A stretch of 64,000 nt of DNA from Closterium sp. NIES-65 (taxonomy: Eukaryota; Streptophyta; Zygnematophyceae; Desmidiales; Closteriaceae). The position numbers and the translations under genes are program-made. The notes beneath the pieces were generated by a model. It made no database searches and was not told where the DNA came from. It saw only the letters and a program-made list of their open reading frames with translations. Below are positions 44,201 through 53,100 of this stretch, one piece after another. Where the stretch lies: positions 4,649,001-4,713,000 of the forward strand of contig CANXME010002275.1 in the NCBI GenBank assembly GCA_948144175.1, given 5' to 3'. Positions within the stretch are counted from its first letter, which is position 1. Each line of letters opens with the position of its first letter.

Positions 44201-47200
44201 CAGAGAGTGTGACAGGTGGCATGCAACCAGTGGTGCAGATCATGTGGGACGTGTTTTACACTCGGTAAGAATGAAGGGTGGGGCGGGGAGGATGGGAGGG
44301 GGGGGGGGGGAAGGAGATGGGGGGACGCGGGAAAAGGGGAATTACGGAAGGAGAAGGAAGATGGCTGTTGTCTTGCACTCGCTCTTACTAACATGCCGGT
44401 ACTGAAAGAATGCACTGAAAAGAAGTTTCTGTCCCGTGGCACTTGCAAGCCAAGTTTTCCCTGCCACCCCAGCCACCAGGAATGCACTTGCAAGAAAAGA
44501 GGTCTTTGTCCCATGGCACTTGCAAGAAAAGAGGTCTTTGTCCCATGGCACTTGCAAGAAAAGAGGTCTTTGTCCCATGGCACTTGCAAGAAAAGAGGTC
44601 TTTGTCCCATGGCACTTGCAAGAAAAGAGGTCTTTGTCCCATGGCACTTGCAAGAAAAGAGGTCTTTGTCCCATGGCACTTGCAAGAAAAGAGGTCTTTG
44701 TCCCATGGCACTTGCAAGAAAAGAGGTCTTTGTCCCATGGCACTTGCAAGAATAGAGGTCTTTGTCCCATGGCACTTGCAAGAAAAGAGGTCTTTGTCCC
44801 ATGGCACTTGCAAGAAAAGAGGTCTTTGTCCCATGGCACTTGCAAGAAAAGAGGTCTTTGTCCCATGGCACTTGCAAGAAAAGAGGTCTTTGTCCCATGG
44901 CACTTGCAAGAAAAGAGGTCTTTGTCCCATGGCACTTGCAAGAATAGAGGTCTTTGTCCCATGGCACTTGCAAGAAAAGAGGTCTTTGTCCCATGGCACT
45001 TGCAAGAAAAGAGGTCTTTGTCCCATGGCACTTGCAAGAAAAGAGGTCTTTGTCCCATGGCACTTGCAAGAATAGAGGTCTTTGTCCCATGGCACTTGCA
45101 AGAAAAGAGGTCTTTGTCCCATGGCACTTGCAAGAAAAGAGGTCTTTGTCCCATGGCACTTGCAAGAAAAGAGGTCTTTGTCCCATGGCACTTGCAAGAA
45201 AAGTGGTCTTTGTCCCATGGCACTTGCAAGAAAAGAGGTCTTTGTCCCATGGCACTTGCAAGAAAAGAGGTCTTTGTCCCATGGCACTTGCAAGAAAAGA
45301 GGTCTTTGTCCCATGGCACTTGCAAGAAAAGAGGTCTTTGTCCCATGGCACTTGCAAGAATAGAGGTCTTTGTCCCATGGCACTTGCAAGAAAAGAGGTC
45401 TTTGTCCCATGGCACTTGCAAGAAAAGAGGTCTTTGTCCCATGGCACTTGCAAGAAAAGAGGTCTTTGTCCCATGGCACTTGCAAGAAAAGAGGTCTTTG
45501 TCCCATGGCACTTGCAAGAAAAGAGGTCTTTGTCCCATGGCACTTGCAAGAAAAGAGGTCTTTGTCCCATGGCACTTGCAAGAAAAGAGGTCTTTGTCCC
45601 ATGGCACTTGCAAGAAAAGAGGTCTTTGTCCCATGGCACTTGCAAGAAAAGAGGTCTTTGTCCCATGGCACTTGCAAGCCTTCGCACACCCTTCCCACCT
45701 CCCCCCACCCCCTCACTTCCAGTCACTGCAGTTACTATGGTCATCTGCACTTGGTTCTTCCTCCTACCCTTCCCAATTACCCTCCCCTCTCCTCTACTTT
45801 GCCGCTTCTCTCTTCTCTCCTCCCCGCACCTCTTCCTCCCCCAACCCCCCCGCAGTTACGGCTCTGGGTTGGGAGCGCAGGTCTTAACAGTCGTCATCTG
45901 CATCTCTTTCTTCGGAGCAACTCTTTCATGCCAGCTGGGGGCATCTCGTGTGGTGAGTAGGCTGAATGCTGCTGTGCGGTACTGTGTGGTGCTGTGTGGT
46001 GCAGCAAGCACTGTGTACCATCTGTGCTACTGAGCGATCAAGAGTTCTCAAATGCGACTGCGTTCTTCGGAGCCACGCCACTCTCTCGTGCCAAATTGGG
46101 CCATCTCGTGTGGTGAGTCGGCTGCGTGTTGCTGCGCGCTGCTGCGTGTTGCTGCGTGCTGCTGCGTGCTGCTGCACAGAGTGCGTTCCTGTACTGTGGG
46201 CTACTGAGTGAGTGATCAAGGGTTTTTGAAAACGATTGTGTTTCTTCGGAGCCACTTTCTCGTGTCAGCTGGGGGCATGTCGTGTGGTGAGAGGGCAGTG
46301 TGGGACCTCTCAAACCTTGTTCCAGTGTGGGACCTCTCAAACCTTGTTCCAGTGTGGGACCTCTCAAACCTTGTTCCAGTGTGGGACCTCTCAAACCTTG
46401 TTCCAGTGTGGGACCTCTCAACCCCACTCTTCTCCCCCCCTTTTCCCTCCTGGTCAAACACCCCCCCACGCCTACTCCACACCCCCCCACGCCTACTCCA
46501 CACCCCCCTAGCAGCCTCTCCCTTCCCCTTGCTCTGGCGGCGCCTGGCATCAAACCGTCAGAGCCAGGCATCCTCCACGCTCTGCTCCACGCTCTGCTCT
46601 TATTTTGAGTCGACTCAAAACACGAGTCGACTCAAAACACGACTCAAAACACGAGTCGACTCAAAACACGAGTCGACTCAAAACACGAGTTGGCTCAAAA
46701 CACGAGTCGACTCAAAACACGAGTCGACTCAAAACACGAGTCGACTCAAAACATGAGTCGACTCAAAACACGAGTCGGCTCAAAACACGACTCAAAACAC
46801 GAGTCGACTCAATACATCAAACCGTCAGAGCCAGGCATCCTCCACGCTCTTCTTCGGCCTCGCTTCCATCTCCACCATCGCTTGGATCTCCCCCACCACC
46901 CCACCCCCCTTCCCCCTTTCCCCGCCCCCCTGCCCTCTACTCTCACAGGCCTATGCCCTAGCTAGGGATGGTGGCCTGCCCTTCTCCTCGCTCTGGCGCT
47001 GCTTGGCACCCAACCGAGTGCCAGTGTGACCACTGACACTCTCCGTGTTCGTCGGGCTGCTCTTCCTGCTGCCTGTGCTCGCCTCCTCCACGCTCTTCTC
47101 CACAATCGCTTGGATCCTCTCCCCCACTCCCCACCCCCTACTCCCCCAGGCATATGCCCTGGCTAGGGATGGTGGCCTGCCCTTGTCCTCCCTCTGGCGA

Positions 47201-47929
47201 CGATTGGCACCCAACCGCGTTCCAATATGGGCACTCACGCTCTCCGTGCTCGTGGGGCTGCTCTTCCTACTGCCCGTGCTCGCCTCCTCCACGCTCTTCT
47301 TCGCCCTCGCATCCATCTCCACCATTGCTTGGATCTCCGCCTACTCCATCCCCATCCTCTTCCGCACCCTGCAAGATGAGAGAAATTTTCCGCCCGGCCC
47401 GTTTTATCTGCCCAACTACGTCGGGTTCACCGCTGGGTAGGTGAATCGAAAAGAAAAAAAAAGAAAAAAAAAGGTTTGGAAGGGGTGAGGGGGAGGAGAG
47501 GAGTGAAGAGGGGTGGGGTGGAGGGGAGGTGTGGATGGGAAAGGGCAACGACAGGTGAGGCCAAGGTATTGACACCTTAGTATTGGTCTGACATACATGG
47601 CTAGTTCCCATTGCCCCTCTTTCACATCTCCTTACATTTTGCAGTGAAAATTAATTCCTCATTCTGCATCCCCCAACACACCCCCTTCTAATCGTTTTTA
47701 CAGGAAAATGGTCCACGTGGTTGCTCTGCTCTGGGTGCTCTACACCCTCGTCGTATTCAACCTCCCGACGATGTTTCCTATCACGGTGGAGAATTTCAAT
47801 TGGGCACCGGTCGCCATAGCTGTGTGGATGAAGATGTTTATTGCGTGGTGGCTGCTGCATGCTAGGTATTGGTTCAAAGGCCCTGTTAGAGAATTTGAAC
47901 CTGTTGATGAAAATTCTGTAACAAAATAA
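38202..47929 (+). CDS. BAT1: BAT1/GABP-type amino acid transporter, 11 exons
   Basis: Exons that join in one frame with GT-AG introns: 38202-38624, 39141-39211, 39698-39809, 40580-40654, 41064-41157, 41868-42010, 42673-42792, 43993-44264, 45856-45952, 47150-47436, 47704-47929. Total is 1920 nt (639 residues). The product is an APC-superfamily permease like plant BAT1/GABP, a multi-pass carrier for amino acids and GABA. Family text: KRLNELGYRQEL (exon 1), GGPGGLIWYWW and MAEIASSFP (exon 3), LYFWAAALAGPKWGP (exon 4), SQYSLYGYDCVAHLAEETK (exon 8), AYALARDGGLPLSSLWRR (exon 10), NFNWAPVAI and WWLLHARYWFKGPVREF (exon 11). The first in-frame ATG gives a hydrophilic N-terminal extension. The next, at 38424, gives 565 residues, nearer the usual 510-530. 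AATAAA overlaps the stop. The introns are full of partial exon copies and minisatellites. Exon limits are my reading, not cDNA. Confidence 0.88.
38683..38865 (+). repeat. Intron 1 minisatellite (7/14-bp)
   Basis: Tandem CCCATCT, CCCACCT and GCCATCT heptamers, about 25 copies. Confidence 0.85.
38908..39314 (+). repeat. Partial copies of exon 2 around the real exon
   Basis: Two 5' copies precede real exon 2 (39141-39211): 38908-38951 and 39010-39077. Each follows CAG and each runs out at CATGACTGTCCCCAT. The second has an internal duplication of about 22 bp. After the real exon, its last bases and the intron start (CCCCACCTACGCGTACGTCC, 39201-39246) recur at 39268-39314. Only the middle copy has both splice sites in a usable frame. 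Confidence 0.85.
39376..40148 (+). repeat. Partial copies of exon 3 on both sides
   Basis: 5' copies lie at about 39376-39410 (TACTGGTGGATCACCGCCC) and 39502-39563. The full exon is 39698-39809. Three 3' copies carry the second half of the exon plus its donor: about 39859-39922, 39977-40035 and 40088-40148. All retain CACCTTATAGGC-like text followed by GT. Confidence 0.85.
40443..40552 (+). repeat. Intron 3 minisatellite (13-bp)
   Basis: About eight copies of CACCTGTCCTTGC directly before exon 4. Confidence 0.85.
40645..40750 (+). repeat. Tandem copies of exon 4 donor region
   Basis: The exon 4 end and donor (TTCATCACGGTGAGATGC) are followed by three more copies of a roughly 27-bp unit, GATTCACGGTGAGATGC and variants. 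The last is diverged. Confidence 0.75.
40964..41015 (+). repeat. Partial copy of exon 5
   Basis: GGATGGATGGAGTTCCTGGG after GGCAG matches the start of exon 5 (41064). It decays after about 50 bases into a CTCCCCTGTG decanucleotide repeat. Confidence 0.8.
41187..41330 (+). repeat. CA microsatellite in intron 5
   Basis: A long (CA)n run grading into CACACG, ACATGC and CACGCA variants. Confidence 0.95.
41545..41700 (+). repeat. CCATA pentanucleotide repeat in intron 5
   Basis: About 30 tandem CCATA units with CCACA variants near 41655-41665, flanked by CATGC variants. Confidence 0.95.
41765..41825 (+). repeat. Partial copy of exon 6
   Basis: After CAG, GCGGTGCTGATGGGGGTGGC and about 30 further bases match the start of exon 6 (41868). 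The copy then diverges into CATGC repeats. The preceding CACCAG keeps an acceptor. Confidence 0.85.
42549..42600 (+). repeat. Partial copy of exon 7
   Basis: GCAGTAGAAGTCGTTCTCAT and the following CGTCATGCTG resemble exon 7 start (42673, GCAGCAGCAGTGGTGCTCAT). The match fades after about 50 bases. Confidence 0.7.
42858..42992 (+). repeat. Intron 7 minisatellite (15-bp)
   Basis: About nine copies of TGGGGTCTACGCACG/T. Confidence 0.9.
43134..43992 (+). repeat. Six tandem partial copies of exon 8
   Basis: Copies start at 43134, 43281, 43424, 43562, 43708 and 43855. The real exon starts at 43993, so spacing is 138-147 bp. Each has CAG followed by GCCTAYTCCTTCC and about 75 bases matching the exon 8 start, then the tail TCCCCATTCC. 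The copies stay largely open in the exon frame, but none carries the rest of the exon or its donor. Confidence 0.9.
44485..45678 (+). repeat. Intron 8 minisatellite, about 37 copies of 32 bp
   Basis: Near-perfect tandem array of a 32-bp unit containing AGAAAAGAGGTCTTTGTCCC and ATGGCACTTGCA. Variant units with AATAGAGG occur near 44752, 44944, 45072 and 45360 (6, 4 and 9 units apart), and one AAGTGG variant lies near 45201. The standard unit contains no stop in any frame, so it creates open frames of several hundred codons on both strands. None is regarded as a gene. Confidence 0.97.
45732..45765 (+). repeat. Internally deleted copy of exon 9 start
   Basis: CAG then TTAC followed by GGTCATCTGCACTTGGTTCT resembles exon 9 (45856) with its middle missing. 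Confidence 0.6.
46060..46287 (+). repeat. Two 3' copies of exon 9 end with donor
   Basis: 46060-46112 and 46240-46287 repeat the last about 50 bases of exon 9 (TTCTTCGGAGCCAC, CATCTCGTGTG) with GTGAG donors. Confidence 0.8.
46306..46425 (+). repeat. Intron 9 minisatellite (27-bp)
   Basis: Four to five copies of GTGTGGGACCTCTCAAACCT plus TGTTCCA. Confidence 0.9.
46605..46815 (+). repeat. Tandem palindrome array GAGTCGACTCAAAACAC
   Basis: About a dozen 17-bp units, each holding the perfect palindrome GAGTCGACTC. A few units are shortened (ACTCAAAACAC) or changed (GAGTTGGCTC, GAGTCGGCTC). Confidence 0.9.
46949..47125 (+). repeat. Long defective copy of exon 10
   Basis: After CACAG, the text GCCTATGCCCTAGCTAGGG and what follows parallel exon 10 (47150) for about 175 bp. 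An in-frame TGA follows GTGCCAG (about 47027-47029) where exon 10 has TGG. The distal part (CTCCACGCTCTTCTTC) has further short echoes at 46527-46590 and 46818-46895. Confidence 0.85.
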
Positions 47930-48249
47930 ATCAGAGATGAGTTATGACTTTTTTCATATGAAGTTGCTTATGTATATATGTTACGGGTGCAATGAATGAG
48001 GTAGCGAGGATTGCACCAAGTGTCAAAATTACAAATTTTAAACACAATGATGTTTTTCAAAATTGTGTAATGCCTATACCGAATATTTGGCAGCATCGAA
48101 GCGAAGCGTGCTAAACGCCCTTCTCCAACTACACAAACCGTGGGTTGGAGTTCATTCCCTCCACCCACGTTTCTCGTTTTCCAACGGCTCAATCAACATC
48201 CCCACCACCCACCCCGGACCAATTACAGGACCAGAGCTGCTTGGACGGA
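47930..48249. other. 3' flank of the transporter gene / end of chromovirus J LTR
   Basis: Probable 3' UTR, then sequence up to the target duplication CGACT of element H. The terminal segment of the chromovirus J LTR should end somewhere here, since its interrupted sequence resumes at 55790. I could not find the exact border. Confidence 0.5.
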
Positions 48250-48254
48250 CGACT

Positions 48255-48379
48255 TGTCAAACTCATATGCTATAGTCTGTGTAGGCTGTAGTGGGGTAGA
48301 CAATATGGGTTACAACACTTTTAGGTTTTCCTACTTGTACCCACCTGTTTGCCAGTGCATTCATTCTTCGTTCTTTCAC
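48255..48379 (+). repeat. Element H 5' LTR (125 bp)
   Basis: TGTCAAACTCAT to TCTTTCACA. It differs from the 3' LTR at about three bases plus the missing start of the latter. Confidence 0.87.
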
Positions 48380-48429
48380 ATGGTATAGAGCAGGTTCCCT
48401 AGTGGGAACGTTTCATAGGGCCCACCGAA

Positions 48430-50148
48430 TATCAATTTTTTTTGCTGCCCGGAGCGCGCTTCGCCCCTGCCCGAGTCGCGCCCCGTGTGCCTACCCTCCC
48501 GTCGCGTCCCCTGCCCTTAGTGGCCCGTCGCGCTCCCCTACGGCCCCGTAGCGGCCCCTCTCACGGCCACTCACGGCCCCTCTCACGGCCCTTCGCGACC
48601 CCTTCAGGCCCCTCGTGGCCCCTTCGCGGCCTCCCTTCGCGGCCCCTTCGCGGCCCCTTCACGGCCCCTTCGCAGCACCTTCACGGCCCCTTCACAGCCC
48701 CTTCACGGCCCCTTCGCGGCCCCTTCACGGCCCCTTCGCGGCACCTTCACAGCCCCTTCACGGCCCCTTCACGGCCCCTTCGCGGCCCCTTCACGACCCC
48801 TTCGCGGCCCCTTCGCGGCCCCCTTGCGACCCCCTCACGGCCCCTTCGCGGCCCCTTCGCAGCCCCTTCGCGGCCCCTTCACGGCCCCCCTCGCGGCCCC
48901 CCTCACGGCTCCCTTTGAGGCCCCTTCTCGGCCCCCTCGCGGCCCCCCTCGCGGCCCCTTCGCGGCCCCTTCGCGGCCCCCTCACGGCTCCCTTCGCGGC
49001 CCCTTCGCGGCCTCGCCCCGTCGCCAGTCGCGGCCCCGCCGCGTCGCACCCGCCTCGTCGCGTCGCCCCTGCGGGACCCGCGAGGCGCGGCTCCTGTGCG
49101 TCGCGACGCCCCTGCGGGACCCGCGTGGCGTCACCCCTGCCCGCCGCGGCGCCCTGCCCTAACCTGAACCTGGAGCAGCCGCCACTGCAGCAGCCGCCCC
49201 TGGAGCAGCCTCCCCTGCAGCAGCCGCCCCTGAAGCAGCCGCCCCTGGAGCAGCCGCCCCTGAAGCAGCCGCCCCTGGAGCAGCCGCCACTGCAGCAGCC
49301 GCCCCTGGAGCAGCCACCCCTGCAGCAGCCGCCCCTGGAGTAGCCGCCCTTGCAGCAGCTGCCTCTGGAGCAGCCGCCACTGCAGCAACCGCCCCTGGAG
49401 CAGCCGCCACTGCAGCAGCCGCCCCTGGAGCAGCCGCCACTGCAGCAGCCGCCCCTGGAGCAGCCGCCACTGCAGCAGCCGCCCCTGCAGCAGCCGCCCC
49501 TGCAGCAGCCGCCCTTGGAGCAGCCGCCACTGCAGCAGCCGCCCCTGGAGCAGGCTCCCCTGCAGCAGCCGCCCCTGGAACAGCCGCCCCTGAAGCAGCC
49601 GCCCCTGAAGCAGCCGCCCCTGGAGCAGCCGCCCCTGGAGCAGCCGCCCCTGGAGCAGCCGCCACTGCAGCAGCCGCCCCTGGAGCAGCCACCCCTGAAG
49701 CAGCCGCCCCAGGAGCAGCCGCCACTGCAGCAGCCGCCCCTGGAGCAGCCACCCCTGCAGCAGCCGCCCCTGGAACAGCTGCCCCTGCAGCAGCCGCCCC
49801 TGGAGCAGCCACCCCTGCAGCAGTCGCCCCTGGAGCAGCCGCCACTGCAGCAGCCGCCCCTGGACAGCCACCCCTGCAGCAGCCGCCCCTGGAGCAGCCG
49901 CCCCTGCAGCAGCCGCCCCTGGAGCAGCCGCCCCTGGAGCAGCCGCCCCTACAACTGCTGTCCCTGGAGCAGCCGCTCTGCAGCTGCCGCGGAGCCCTCG
50001 CCCTACAGTAGTAGCGGGCTCGCCGTTCCCGCCGTCGTACGCTTGCCCTTCTCGACACTGGTGAGAACTGCCCTGCCCGTACTACTGTTAGTGCTGCTCT
50101 TGCTGCTACTGCTCTTTCTACTGCTACTGCTGCTCCTGGCGTGGCCAG
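48430..50148 (+). repeat. Element H leader: GGCCCCTT and 15-bp repeat arrays
   Basis: 48530-49020 is made of GCGGCCCCTTC and ACGGCCCCTTC repeats. 49170-49975 is a tandem minisatellite of a 15-bp unit, GCCGCCCCTGGAGCA and variants with CTGCAGCA (about 54 copies). The repeat reads as Gln/Pro-rich or Ala/Gly-rich open frames on both strands. No gag domain is present before the pol start at 50149. Confidence 0.85.
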
Positions 50149-53100
50149 ATGCAGCTCCAGCGTCGTCCGCGTGAGTCCCTCACCCCCCAACAGCTTCGTG
50201 AGTGGTACGCTAGTTGGGGTTATAGGGGTGGCCGCGCTGCGACTACTTCTATTGCTACTGCGGCTACCACTGCTCCTGCTGCTCCTGGCGGTGGCCAGAT
50301 GCAGCTCCAGCGACGTCCGCGTGAGTCCCTCACGCCCCAGCAGCTTCGTGAGTGGTACGCTACTTGGGGTTGTTGGGGTGGCCGTAGTGGGAGTCGTCCA
50401 GGAGTGAGTAGTTTGGCAGCTGCTTGTAGTGGCCAGGTGCAGCTGCAGCGTCGTCCGTGCGCGGTCCTTTCGCCCTAGCAGCTTCGTGAGTGGTACGCTC
50501 AGCGTGACGGGTCACGGGGTACTGCTCGCTGTCCGTACGTCATTCGCATTGGTGCTCGGACTGGTCAGCCTTGCGAGACGTTTGGTCACGCAGAGTCCCG
50601 CTACTTCGCCCGTCTGAGCGACGCCTGGCGTACGGAGTTTGGCGACGCGGCTGAGCTCCCCGACTGGGTGGAGCTGCTTAGGCTGCGGGTGGATATCTAT
50701 ACTGTTGACTATGATGCTATCCTCACTGCCATGTATGCATTGCCTACTAGTGATGAGGGTGACTTTTACCTTTGTGTTCCGCCTGACCCGGGCATTGAGG
50801 CTGCTGCTCTAGGTGCTGGTGAGGTTGCTGCTCTAGGTGCTAGTGCGTCTGCTGCCCCAGGCGCTGATGAGTCTGCTCTCTCAGGTACCACGTCGGCTCA
50901 GACCTTACACACCTTCACCCTTGACTCGGGTGCTTCCCGCTCCTTCTTTCGAGACCGCACCACGCTTACGCCGCTTATTCGGCCAGTTGCGGTCTCCTTG
51001 GCGGACCCCTCTGGGGGTCCTGTCCTTGTCCCACTTCTCCACTCTCTTGCCGTGTCCGGCAGCCCCCTCTGGCACCCTGTCAGGTCTCTAACCCCCCTCG
51101 TTCTCTACGAACTTGGTGAGTGGTGCTGATCTACAAGATGGGAGGGTGGACCAGTTCACTCCTGCGAGTCAGCGGGTGACCCACTGTACGTGTGCTCGGA
51201 CGGGCCGACACTTGGCCACGTTTACCCGTCGGCCGGGGTCGAGCCTGTACACACTGACTACTGAGTCTCCTCCGGTTGCTGAGTCTGGTCAGGTAGCTGC
51301 GTCGGGTCAGGTGTTTGCTGCTGCGTCCAGGTCTGGTCCTGAGTCTGCTCCCTGCTCGTGTCGTCTCTTGTCCCACCAGACTCTCCTCTGGCACCACCGC
51401 CTTGGTCACCCCTCCCTGCCTCGTCTCCGAGGCATGGCCTCCCGTGTCCTTGTCTCTGGTCTCCCCCGGTCCCTCCCTCCCCTCCCTCCGAGGCCTGCCC
51501 CTGCCTGCGTTCCCTGCGTCGAGGGGCGGTAGCGCGCCGCCCCCTCACTCCTCCGAGTTTCCTCTGACAGAGGCTCCGCTTTAGACTCTTTACATGGACG
51601 TGTGGGGCCCTGCCCGCGTCCGTGGCCTGGGTCACGAGCGTTACTTCCTGTTGGTGGTTGACGACTACTCGCGTTACACCACGGTGTTCCCCTTGCGCAG
51701 CAAGGGTGACGTCACTGAGGTGTTGATCGACTGGATCCGCGCAGCTCGTCTCCAGCTCAGAGAGAGTTTCGGCTCGGACTTTCCTGTTCTGCGTCTGCAC
51801 TCTGACAGGGGCGGGGAGTTTTCCTCTGCCCTTCTGGGAGCCTTCTGACGTGCACAGGGCATCCGCCAGACCTTCACGCTTCCGGCCTCTCCACAGAAAA
51901 ATGGGATTGCTGAGCGCCGCATTGGCATGGTCATGGACGTCGCTCGTACGTCCATGATCCATGCGGCTGCTCCCCATTTTCTGTGGCCGTTTGTGGTTCA
52001 GTACGCAGCGCATCAGATCAACCTTCAGCCCCGGGTCTCCTTGCCAGAGACCTCCCCCACCTTGCGGTGGATGGGGAAGGTTGGCGATGCGTCTGCGTTT
52101 CGTGTCTGGGGATCTCGGGCGTTTGTCCGCGACTTGTCTGCGGACAAGCTGTCCCCCCGTGCTGTTCCCTGCGTCTTCCTTGGCTTCCCCCCTGACGCGC
52201 CTGGTTGGCAGTTTTACCACCCCACCTCGCGCCGTGTTCTGTCCTCCCAGGACGTCACCTTTGACGAGTCGGTGCCTTACTACCGTCTCTTCCCCTACCG
52301 CACTGTGCCCCTCCCCCCGCCACCGCTCTTCCTTGCGTCAGGTCCCCCCCCGGTAGACCCCCTCCCCCCTCAGGGTCCTGCCCCGTCAGGTGTGTCCCAG
52401 GTAGACGCAGTCGAGCCTTTTGAGGTAGCTGTTGACTCTGGTGCTGCTAGGGGTGCTGAGCCTGGGGGTGCGGAGCATGGGGGTGCGGAGCTTGGGGGTA
52501 CGGAGCCTGGGGGTGCTGAGCCTAGGGGTGCGGAGCCTAGGGGTGCTGGGTCTGCTCGTGTGGCCTCTGACGGTGCTGGGTTTGGGGTCCCTTCGGGTGC
52601 TTCGTCGAGGCTGAAGCTACCCTCTCCACAAGAGCTGCGCGAGTGGTTTGCCCAGCGCTAGAGCCGTGCTGCTGGAGCTGGAGGTGCTGCTGTTACTGCT
52701 GACCCTGGGGTCGGCACTCGAGTTACTGGAGCCACTGATCTTGGAGGTGCTCGTACTGGTGGTACTAGAGCTGCTGGGACTGGGGGTGCTGCTGGGGCTG
52801 CTGGAGTTGGTCCTGCTGGAGGTACAGCTGGAGCTGCTGGCGGTACTGGAGCTGAGGGTCCTGCTGGAGTTGGTGCTGCTGGAGCTGCTGGAGTTGGTGC
52901 TGCTGGAGCTGGAGCTGCTGGGGGTGTTGGCGCTGGTGGTGCTGCTGGCGCTGGTGCTTCTGAGGTGCTGGAGTTGGCGCTGTTGGAGCTGGAGGTGCTG
53001 CTGGCGCTGGTGCTGCCGCTGGGGGTACTGGTGCTGTCCCTGCTGGTTCTGGAGGCGCTGCGCGGCAGCGGCCGTACTTAGCTCCGCTCCTTGAGCAGGT

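Noticed and set aside
44485-45678. CRISPR-like regular 32-bp repeats
   Set aside because: Direct head-to-tail units without spacers, inside a eukaryotic intron.
44023-46033. Open frames of 359-575 codons on both strands, made of a 32-residue repeat
   Set aside because: They exist only because the 32-bp intronic minisatellite has no stop codon; the same peptide appears in all three frames.
49159-50190. 343-codon Ala/Gly frame and the matching Gln/Pro frame in H
   Set aside because: Both strands of a 15-bp minisatellite read open; no domain and no gag similarity.
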